Part shown: positions 17,464 through 24,444 of the stretch, one piece after another
Position numbering within the stretch: position 1 is the stretch's first letter
How the letters are laid out: the number at the start of each line of letters is the position of its first letter
Assembly (NCBI RefSeq): GCF_009720725.1
Contig: NZ_WNKT01000022.1
Coordinates: forward strand, 1-62,573
Direction: 5' to 3'
Source: Allochromatium palmeri
GTDB lineage: Bacteria > Pseudomonadota > Gammaproteobacteria > Chromatiales > Chromatiaceae
Length of the DNA stretch: 62,573 bases
Notes under the pieces: model-generated
Database searches by the model: none
What the model saw: the letters and a program-made list of their open reading frames with translations, nothing else
Told to the model about the DNA's origin: nothing
Translations under genes and position numbers: made by a program

Positions 17464-18668
17464 GCGCGGCCCCCCCCTTCCACGGTGTTCGATGATGAGC
17501 CGCTACCACGCCGTGCGGCCGCGACCGCCAGCGTCGCCGCCGCGTCAAGTTCGCTGACCGTCTCCAGCGCCAGACCGCTGTCGGCGAGCATCCGCAGACC
17601 CTGGGGCGCATTGGTGCCTTCGAGCCGCACCACGATCGGCACCGACACCCCGACCTCGTGCACGGCCTGAATGATGCCCTCGGCGATCAGGTCACAGCGC
17701 ACGATGCCGCCGAAGATGTTGACCAGGATCGAGGCGACCTTGGGGTCGGAGAGAATGAGTTTGAACGCCTCAGCCACCCGCGCCGCCGTTGCCCCGCCGC
17801 CGACATCGAGGAAGTTGGCTGGCTGCCCGCCCTGGAGCTTGATCAGGTCCATGGTCGCCATCGCCAGCCCGGCCCCATTGACCATGCAGCCGATATTGCC
17901 GTCGAGACTGATGTAGTGGAGATCGTGCGCCCGCGCTGCCGCCTCGCGCGCATCTTCCTGGCTCGGGTCGCGCAGCGCCGTGAGTGCCGGATGACCCAGG
18001 AGCGCGTTGTCGTCGAGCGTGATCTTGGCATCGAGCGCCAGCAGTTCGCCGCTGTCGGTCACGACCAGCGGGTTGATCTCGATCAGGCTCGCATCACTGT
18101 CGATGAAGAGCCGATAGAGTCCATCCAGGAGCGTGCCGAGCGCCTTGATCTGGGCGTCGTCCAGACCCAGCCCGAAGCCGAGCCGACGCGCCTGATACGG
18201 CTGAACGCCGACCACCGGATGCACAGCAACGCGCAGAATCTGCTCGGGCGTTTGCGCCGCCACCGTCTCGATGTCCATGCCGCCAGCCGCCGAGGCGACG
18301 AACAGCAACCGCTCGCTGGCGCGATCGACCAGCAGACTCAGATAGAGCTCGCGCGCGATAGCGGTCGGACGCTCGATCAGGACCGCGTTCACCGGCAGTC
18401 CATCCGGACCGCTCTGCTCAGTGACGAGTCGCGAACCGAGCAGACGGCGCGTTTCGGTCTCGACCCGCTCGGGGCTGTCGACCAGCACCACGCCACCGGC
18501 TTTGCCGCGACCGCCGCTGTGGACCTGAGCCTTGACCGCCCAGCGTTCGCCGCCAAGTCGGGCACAGGCGTCGCGTGTGGCTTCGGGCTGCTCGGCAAGG
18601 ATTCCATCCGGGACCGCGAGTCCGCGCTCCCGCAATAACTGCTTGGCTTGAAATTCGTGTAAGTTCAT
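17460..18668 (-). CDS. sucC: Succinyl-CoA ligase subunit beta
   Basis: This 402-aa subunit starts [12 protein letters not shown], which is typical of the family. It has an ATP-grasp domain ([13 protein letters not shown] for nucleotide binding, EINPLVV for Mg) and a C-terminal flavodoxin-like domain with [10 protein letters not shown]. It is slightly longer than E. coli SucC (388 aa) because of a Ser/Gly-rich C-terminal tail. It is first in the sucCD operon. Its promoter must lie in the 117-base gap shared with the divergent PilS-like kinase gene. Confidence 0.97.
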   Translation of the reverse strand: MNLHEFQAKQLLRERGLAVPDGILAEQPEATRDACARLGGERWAVKAQVHSGGRGKAGGVVLVDSPERVETETRRLLGSRLVTEQSGPDGLPVNAVLIERPTAIARELYLSLLVDRASERLLFVASAAGGMDIETVAAQTPEQILRVAVHPVVGVQPYQARRLGFGLGLDDAQIKALGTLLDGLYRLFIDSDASLIEINPLVVTDSGELLALDAKITLDDNALLGHPALTALRDPSQEDAREAAARAHDLHYISLDGNIGCMVNGAGLAMATMDLIKLQGGQPANFLDVGGGATAARVAEAFKLILSDPKVASILVNIFGGIVRCDLIAEGIIQAVHEVGVSVPIVVRLEGTNAPQGLRMLADSGLALETVSELDAAATLAVAAARRGSGSSSNTVEGGGRA

Positions 18669-18785
18669 CGACTGGACCAGAATAAGGCGTGCGATCCCAT
18701 GCGGTGACGGTGATCGGCGAAACGGCTTGAACGGCGCATAATACCCGAATGCCCGCTGAGTCTGACGGGTCGCGTCTTCGATCGA

Positions 18786-20381
18786 ATGCGGTCTCTCTCA
18801 ATGAATGCCGAACCCGGAACAGAAACCATCTATCCGAGCTGGGGTGCACTGCGCTGGCTCTTTCTCTTCCGGCTGCTGATGGTGGTTGGTCTGGTGCTGG
18901 CGTTCTCACCGGCCGCCACCGACCCGGCACTCGCGCGCTCCAACACCCAGCTCGCCTGGAACGTCCTGGTCGTCTATGCGCTGCTGGTGCTGATCAGCGG
19001 CGCGGGGCTTTCGCTCCGCTGGCCGCCGCGGATCAATCAGGTCCAGCTCGCCATCTTCGTCGACATCCTCGCCTACACCGCGCTCATGCACACCGCCGGT
19101 GGCGTCACCAGCGGGCTGGGCATTCTGCTCGCCGTGGCGGTGGCCGCCGGCGCGCTCATGCTGGAGGGGCGACTCTCGCTGCTGTTCGCGGCCCTGGCCT
19201 CGCTGGCCGTCATCAGCGAGCAGATCTACAGCACCATGCTCGGCGGCAGCCGGGCGATTTCCTTCACCCAGGCCGGTTTGCTGGGTCTGCTTTTCTTCAC
19301 GGTCGCCTTGCTGGCCCATGTGCTCTATCGCCGGGTGCGCTCGGCCGAAGCGCTCGCCGCGCGGCGTCAGGTCGATATCGATGATCTCTCCCAGCTCAAC
19401 GAATTCATCATCCAGAGCATCGGTACCGGCATCCTGGTTGCCGATGGCGCACAGCGACTGCGACGGATCAATGCCGCCGCCCTGAATCTGCTCGGTGCTC
19501 GGCACGTCAAGCCCGGTATCACGCTCCAGAATCTCTCGGCTGAACTGGGTCGCTGGCTCGCCAGTCAGATCCGCACGACCGCGCCGCGCGAGGGCCGTCT
19601 GGCCATTGCCAACCGCGAGGTTTGGGTCTCACTCAAGCGACTCGGACAGGATTGTGCCAATGGCGTGGTGATCTATCTGCGCGACGGCCAGGAGGCCGAA
19701 CGCGAGGCTCAGCAGATCAAGCTCGCCTCGCTCGGCACCCTGACCGCCAGTATCGCGCACAACATCCGCAATCCGCTGAGTGCCATCAGCCATGCCGGTC
19801 AGCTACTCTCGGAAGGCCCGACCTTGTCGGACGAGGACCGGCATCTGCTCGACATCGTCCAGCGCAACAGCGCGCGTATCGAGGAGACGGTGCGCAGCGT
19901 ACTCCAGCTCTCGCGCGGCAGTCAGATCGAGCCGCGTCCGATCGAACTGGCCGCCTGGACGCTGGCCTTCGCCGAGGATTTTCGCGAACAGCATGGACTC
20001 GACGAGACCGGGTTGCACGTACTGATCGAAGCGCCGCCGCTCGACATCGAAACCGACCCCCGTCATCTCCATCAGATCCTGGCCAATCTCTGCGAGAACG
20101 CGCTCGTACACGGCGGCCGGCCCGACGAGGCCGCGCACATTCAACTGCGCCTGGGTCGACGCGCTGCACCGGACGGGATCTATCTGGAGGTCCAGGACGC
20201 CGGTCCGGGGATCGATCCGACGACCGTGCGCGACATCTTCAACCCCTTCTTCACCACCAAAAGCCAGGGCACCGGACTCGGACTCTACATCGCCCGCGAG
20301 CTGGCCGAGTCCAACGGTATCCGTCTAACCTATGCCGCCGCCCGGCCGCATGGCAGCCGCTTCATCCTGACCTTCGGTTAG
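18786..20381 (+). CDS. PilS-like membrane histidine kinase
   Basis: This 531-aa kinase has about six N-terminal membrane segments (about 20-180), a PAS-like linker (about 200-300) and a HisKA/HATPase catalytic core with GTGLGLYIARE, as in PilS of the type IV pilus two-component pair. The H-box keeps the His, but the next residue is Asn (IAHNIRNPL instead of IAHEIRNPL). That acidic residue normally supports phosphotransfer and phosphatase activity. A pilR gene normally follows; here a structured RNA element and glgP follow instead, so the cognate regulator is elsewhere or different. The start could also be the ATG at 18801. A CATAAT at 18738-18743 is a possible -10. Confidence 0.88.
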   Translation: MRSLSMNAEPGTETIYPSWGALRWLFLFRLLMVVGLVLAFSPAATDPALARSNTQLAWNVLVVYALLVLISGAGLSLRWPPRINQVQLAIFVDILAYTALMHTAGGVTSGLGILLAVAVAAGALMLEGRLSLLFAALASLAVISEQIYSTMLGGSRAISFTQAGLLGLLFFTVALLAHVLYRRVRSAEALAARRQVDIDDLSQLNEFIIQSIGTGILVADGAQRLRRINAAALNLLGARHVKPGITLQNLSAELGRWLASQIRTTAPREGRLAIANREVWVSLKRLGQDCANGVVIYLRDGQEAEREAQQIKLASLGTLTASIAHNIRNPLSAISHAGQLLSEGPTLSDEDRHLLDIVQRNSARIEETVRSVLQLSRGSQIEPRPIELAAWTLAFAEDFREQHGLDETGLHVLIEAPPLDIETDPRHLHQILANLCENALVHGGRPDEAAHIQLRLGRRAAPDGIYLEVQDAGPGIDPTTVRDIFNPFFTTKSQGTGLGLYIARELAESNGIRLTYAAARPHGSRFILTFG

Positions 20382-20466
20382 GCCGGTCAGCCGTCACAGG
20401 TTCGTGGTGGACGCTCGAATCAAGGCGTTTTAGAGTGCATGCAGAATCGACATCGCCCGAGAGACC

Positions 20467-20853
20467 GGTCAACTACCCCGCCCTGAAGGGCGGAGCTTGT
20501 GAGAGCAAGCTGGGTTGACCAGCCTCAGCCCGCCTGACCAGGAGGGTCGAAAGGGGCTACGTGTGCCACAGGTCGCCAAGACTCACCGGCGGATGCTTCC
20601 TCAGTCCGCCGCTCTGAAAGGTCGAGATCATGCAGGCGAAAGGTAAAGCGTCGAAGGTTTTGATCGCCGCGCCAGCGGGAGCCGGTTGCACACATTGGCG
20701 AGGGGAGCGTGTCGCGTCGTGAGACGCCGCACCGTCACCAGGCCCTTACGGGCAGAGCCTCACGGCCCGGCAGGTGGAAAGCCTGCACCTGTTTCCGGTG
20801 GCTGCACAGTCGTAGCCGCTATCCCTCCCCGCCCTGAAGGACGGGGTTTCTCG
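20467..20853 (+). ncRNA. HEARO / omega-RNA-like element without its iscB ORF
   Basis: This region of about 387 bases between the PilS-like gene and glgP has no credible ORF and strong ordered structure. GGTCAAC (20467-20473) pairs with GTTGACC (20514-20520) around two hairpins: CCCGCCC-TGAA-GGGCGG and AGCTTG...CAAGCT. The element ends with CCCCGCCC-TGAA-GGACGGGG (20827-20846) followed by TTTCTCG. This layout, and the paired CCGCCCTGAAGG hairpins at both ends, match my memory of HEARO RNAs, the guide-bearing omega RNAs of IscB in IS200/IS605-related elements. No iscB follows, so the copy is stand-alone. If it is an omega RNA, the guide would be the bases just before 20467. TnpB right-end RNA is the main alternative. 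Confidence 0.7.
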
Positions 20854-20864
20854 CGGAGGAACCG

Positions 20865-23369
20865 ATGAGCACGCCGAACACCCCGGAGTCCCTGGACAGC
20901 GAGCGTGAACGCACCCGCACTGGCATGTCCAAGGCCGCGCTGAAGCAGGACTTTCTCGACAATCTGTTCTATATCCAGGGCCGTTTCCTGGAAGTGGCCA
21001 CACCGCACGATCTCTACATGGCCGCGGCCTTCACAACTCGCGACCGGTTGCTCGAACGTTGGGTCAAGTCGGCGCAGCTCTTCAAGAGCAGCCATGCGCG
21101 CACCGTCTGTTATCTGTCAGCCGAATATCTGCTCGGCCCGCATCTGGCCAGTAATCTGGTCAACCTCGGCATCACCGAGAACGCGCGCGAGGTCAGCGAG
21201 GAGCTGAAGCTGGATCTCGATTCCATCATCGAGGAAGAAGAAGAACCGGGTCTGGGCAACGGTGGACTCGGGCGGCTGGCAGCGTGCTTCATGGAATCGC
21301 TCTCGACCTGTGAGGTGCCGGCCATCGGCTATGGCATCCGTTACGAGTTCGGCATCTTCGATCAGGCCATCGAGGACGGCTGGCAGGTCGAGAAGACCGA
21401 CAACTGGCTGCGCAACGGCAATCCCTGGGAAATCCCGCGCCCCAAAATCTGCTTTCCGGTCGGCTATGGCGGACACACCGAGTCCTATCGCGACGAGCGC
21501 GGCCAGATGCGCCAGCGCTGGCAGCCCGAACTCGAGATCAATGGCGTGGCCTATGACACCCCGATCCTGGGGTACGGCACCGAAAACGTCAATCTGCTGC
21601 GGCTGTGGAAAGCCGAGGCATCCGAGTCGTTTGACTTCCAGGCCTTTAATACCGGCGACTACTATGGCGCGGTCTATGCCAAGATCGAGGCCGAGACCAT
21701 CTCCAAGGTGCTCTATCCCAACGACGAGCCGGAAATCGGTAAGGAACTGCGGCTCAAGCAGCAGTATTTCTTTGTCTCCTGCTCGATGCAGGACATGATT
21801 CGCTTGCATCAGAACACCGTCGGCCCGTTGGAGAGCTTCGCCGACAAGTTCGTCGCCCAGCTCAACGACACCCATCCGGCGCTCGCCGTCGTCGAACTCA
21901 TGCGACTGCTGCTCGATGCGCATGGCATGAGCTGGGATCAGGCCTGGGGCATCACCCATCGCACCTTCTGCTACACCAACCACACACTCTTGCCCGAGGC
22001 ACTTGAAACCTGGTCGGTGAACCTGTTCGAGCGCTTGCTGCCGCGCCATCTGGAGATTATTTACGAGATCAACCGCCGCTTCCTCGACGAAGTGCGGGTG
22101 CACTTTCTCGGCGATGAGGCGCGGATCTGGCGCATGTCGCTGATCGCCGAGGGCGACGAGCGGCGCGTGCGCATGGCCAATCTAGCGGTCGTAGGCAGCC
22201 AGGCCGTCAATGGCGTAGCCGAGCTGCATTCCAAGCTGGTCAAGGCGACACTGTTCAAGGACTTCGCTGAACTCTGGCCAGGGCGTTTTCATAATGTTAC
22301 CAATGGGGTCACGCCCCGTCGGTTCATGGTGGTGGCCAACCCGCGTCTGGCCCAGCTCATCACCAAGACCTGTGGTCACGAGGACTGGATTCGCGACCTG
22401 GAGCGCCTGCGCGAGCTGGAGGCGCATGTCGATGAGGCCGGACTGCAAGAACAATGGCTGACCGTCAAGCGCGCGGCCAAGCAGGATCTGGCCGCCTGGA
22501 TGAAGCAGGCGACCGGCGTCCAGCTCGACCCCGAGTCGCTGTTCGATGTTCAGGCCAAGCGCTTCCACGAGTACAAGCGCCAGCATCTCAAGGTGCTGCA
22601 CATCATCCGCTGCTATCAGCGCATCAAACAGGGCCTGTCTCAGGATCTGGTGCCGCGCGCCTTTATCTTCGGCGGCAAGGCCGCGCCTGGCTATTTCATG
22701 GCCAAGCTCATGATCAAGCTCATCAATGCCGTCGGCGCCGTCATCAACAACGACCCGCACGTCAATGGCTGGATCCGGGTGGCCTTCATGCCCGACTTCA
22801 ACGTCAAGAATGGCCAGCGCCTCTATCCGGCCGCCGATCTCTCCGAACAGATCTCGCTCGCCGGCAAGGAGGCCTCGGGCACGGGCAACATGAAGTTCTC
22901 GATGAACGGGGCGCTGACTATCGGCACGCTCGACGGGGCCAATGTCGAGATCCGCGAGGCGGTTGGAGAGGACAATTTCTTCCTGTTCGGGATGACCGCC
23001 GAGGAAGCGCTGCAACGGCAGATGACCGGCTATCGGCCCTGGGAGCACTATCAGAGCGACGCCAAACTCAAGTCCGACATCGACCTGATCAACTCGGGAC
23101 TCTTCTCGCACGGCGACACTCAGATCTTCCGCCCGCTGACCGACAATCTCGTCAACCACGATCCCTTCATGGTGCTTGCTGACTACCGCGCCTATCTGGA
23201 CTGTCAGAAGACGGTGAGCGAGACGTACAAGGACACGCAGCGTTGGACGCGAATGTCGATTCTGAATGTCGCGCGCATCGGACACTTTTCATCCGACCGC
23301 GCGATCCGCGACTATGCCGAGCACATCTGGAAGATCACGCCCAAGCCGATCGAGCCGGCAGCCGGTTGA
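20865..23369 (+). CDS. glgP: Glycogen phosphorylase
   Basis: This 834-aa enzyme releases glucose-1-phosphate from glycogen. The PLP-binding Lys677 lies in GTGNMKFSMNGALT. The substrate and phosphate loops (GNGGLGRLAACFMES near the N-terminus, RFHEYKRQHL in the C-terminal domain) are intact. Length is close to E. coli GlgP (815 aa). The ribosome binding site GGAGG (20855-20859) sits directly after the terminal hairpin of the HEARO-like element, so RNA structure or element transcription could affect translation. No other glg gene is adjacent. In purple sulfur bacteria glycogen is consumed in the dark, which fits a regulated enzyme. Confidence 0.97.
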   Translation: MSTPNTPESLDSERERTRTGMSKAALKQDFLDNLFYIQGRFLEVATPHDLYMAAAFTTRDRLLERWVKSAQLFKSSHARTVCYLSAEYLLGPHLASNLVNLGITENAREVSEELKLDLDSIIEEEEEPGLGNGGLGRLAACFMESLSTCEVPAIGYGIRYEFGIFDQAIEDGWQVEKTDNWLRNGNPWEIPRPKICFPVGYGGHTESYRDERGQMRQRWQPELEINGVAYDTPILGYGTENVNLLRLWKAEASESFDFQAFNTGDYYGAVYAKIEAETISKVLYPNDEPEIGKELRLKQQYFFVSCSMQDMIRLHQNTVGPLESFADKFVAQLNDTHPALAVVELMRLLLDAHGMSWDQAWGITHRTFCYTNHTLLPEALETWSVNLFERLLPRHLEIIYEINRRFLDEVRVHFLGDEARIWRMSLIAEGDERRVRMANLAVVGSQAVNGVAELHSKLVKATLFKDFAELWPGRFHNVTNGVTPRRFMVVANPRLAQLITKTCGHEDWIRDLERLRELEAHVDEAGLQEQWLTVKRAAKQDLAAWMKQATGVQLDPESLFDVQAKRFHEYKRQHLKVLHIIRCYQRIKQGLSQDLVPRAFIFGGKAAPGYFMAKLMIKLINAVGAVINNDPHVNGWIRVAFMPDFNVKNGQRLYPAADLSEQISLAGKEASGTGNMKFSMNGALTIGTLDGANVEIREAVGEDNFFLFGMTAEEALQRQMTGYRPWEHYQSDAKLKSDIDLINSGLFSHGDTQIFRPLTDNLVNHDPFMVLADYRAYLDCQKTVSETYKDTQRWTRMSILNVARIGHFSSDRAIRDYAEHIWKITPKPIEPAAG

Positions 23370-23893
23370 GTCTCCTAGCGCCGTGCGATCCGAGGGGATG
23401 CCGCAGACAAGGCGTGGTTTACAGTGATGTTCAGTTGAATCAACCACTTGAATCGCGCGCGGCGCTCTTTGGCACACAAAAAATGCGCATGCCTCAAAAA
23501 TGGCTTGTGTGAACTGGATCACAGTTTAGAATACGACTCTTCGATGACAACGAGCAGGGATATCTAAAGGAAATGCTCAGCCTCATCCAGGAGCGGCCCC
23601 CCCGACGACGCTCACTGCCCAGGGGCCATACACGGATATGCACCTCCGGGAGGTCAGGTCTCGCCAGCCTCCCGTCTCTAACTCGCCCATCTCGCCTTAC
23701 CTCGCTCGGGCGAATCGTCCTGTTTCGAGATCGCAAGACACCCCGCTTCAACCACCCGAGCGACTGGAGTCGCCCGGGTTCTCATGGCGCGAGCGTACCG
23801 AACGGGCGATGGAAACGCGCAGTCCGTCCGGAGCACTCACGGGACCAGTTTGACGGTCCCGGCGGATCATCGACGTAGAAAAGGAGTGACACC
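23370..23893. other. Long leader/intergenic region before the PIN gene
   Basis: These 524 bases lack a convincing gene; the overlapping ORFs here have low-complexity Arg/Ser/Pro composition. The region holds CACACAA (23473-23479)/TTGTGTG (23505-23511), a perfect CRP-type palindrome (23508-23523), a possible -10 TAGAAT (23527-23532), a 12-base stem with one mismatch (23754-23765 with 23768-23779) and a 7-base stem ending GGTCCCG (23840-23846 with 23855-23861). A strong ribosome binding site AAAGGAG precedes the PIN start at 23894. It could be a structured mRNA leader or carry an unrecognised RNA gene. Confidence 0.5.
23508..23523. promoter_or_regulatory. Perfect CRP-family binding palindrome
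   Basis: TGTGA-ACTGGA-TCACA matches the CRP/Vfr core consensus TGTGA-N6-TCACA in all ten fixed positions. It overlaps a possible promoter (TTGTGT at 23505-23510, 16-base spacer, TAGAAT at 23527-23532). A position between -35 and -10 would suggest repression if that promoter is real. The nearest downstream gene is the PIN-domain gene; glgP lies upstream. Confidence 0.6.
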
Positions 23894-24328
23894 ATGAACC
23901 CACCTCTTAAGACGCTGTTCGACGTCAGTGTACTGGTCGACGCCCTGACCAATGACGAGCACCACACGCCCGAATCCTCCGCTGCCTTGACGCTGGCGGC
24001 CAACGGCCAGATCACCGGCTATGTCAGTGCGACGACCATCGAATTGCTCCACGACCACCTCACACGCGCTCATGGTGACCTGAGCGCGCGCGCGAGGCTG
24101 AACGAATTGCGCGCCATGCTCGAAATCGCCCCGGTCGACGCGCAGGTGATCGATGCGGCCATTGGGCTTGGCTGGCGTTATTTTGACGATGCGCTGCTTC
24201 ATGAGTGCGCGCGTGTCAATGGACTCGATCATGTCATCACGCTCAATGCACCCGACTTCGACGAAGCCACGCTGCCGGTGCTCGCTCCGGGCGACCTGCT
24301 CCGGCAGATGCAGTCGGCGGTTGCCTGA
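23894..24328 (+). CDS. PIN-domain ribonuclease-like protein
   Basis: This 144-aa single-domain protein has the PIN acidic residues: Asp10 in LFDVSVLVDAL, a central Glu in SATTIELLHDHL, Asp in RYFDDALLHECA and a C-terminal APDFDE. PIN proteins are Mg-dependent RNases, often VapC toxins. No antitoxin ORF is visible directly upstream, where a 524-base leader with a CRP-type site lies. It is therefore an orphan PIN, or its antitoxin is elsewhere. The start has a strong AAGGAG eight bases upstream. A perfect 12-base palindrome follows the stop. Confidence 0.82.
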   Translation: MNPPLKTLFDVSVLVDALTNDEHHTPESSAALTLAANGQITGYVSATTIELLHDHLTRAHGDLSARARLNELRAMLEIAPVDAQVIDAAIGLGWRYFDDALLHECARVNGLDHVITLNAPDFDEATLPVLAPGDLLRQMQSAVA

Positions 24329-24347
24329 GGTTAAGCGACCCGACCAG

Positions 24348-24376
24348 CCGTAGGGGACGTCATGCGTCCCCTACGG
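24348..24376. repeat. Perfect 12-base-arm palindrome (REP-like or terminator)
   Basis: CCGTAGGGGACG (24348-24359) and CGTCCCCTACGG (24365-24376) are perfect arms around TCATG. There is only a short T-run afterwards (CGCTTTG), so it is a weak intrinsic terminator at best. Similarity to 11048-11075 suggests a dispersed intergenic repeat. It separates the PIN gene from the synthetase gene. Confidence 0.6.
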
Positions 24377-24444
24377 CGCTTTGCGTATCCAGGTCTTTGC
24401 GGTTCAAATGTCTCTCCGGTTTCAGCCATCCGAGACTCCACACC

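Noticed and set aside
17460-18668. Malate-CoA ligase (mtkA) instead of sucC
   Set aside because: Sequence start, motifs and pairing fit succinyl-CoA ligase, and no other serine-cycle gene is present.
20467-20846. CRISPR-like repeat from the two CCGCCCTGAAGG hairpins
   Set aside because: Only two copies 360 bases apart with different arms and no spacer periodicity; they fit terminal hairpins of one element.
20686-20868. 60-aa ORF inside the HEARO-like element
   Set aside because: Too short and unlike IscB or TnpB; the region is better explained as structured RNA.
23573-23878. 101-aa ORF between glgP and the PIN gene
   Set aside because: Arg/Ser/Pro-rich composition, weak ribosome binding site, overlaps similar low-quality frames on both strands and strong RNA stems.
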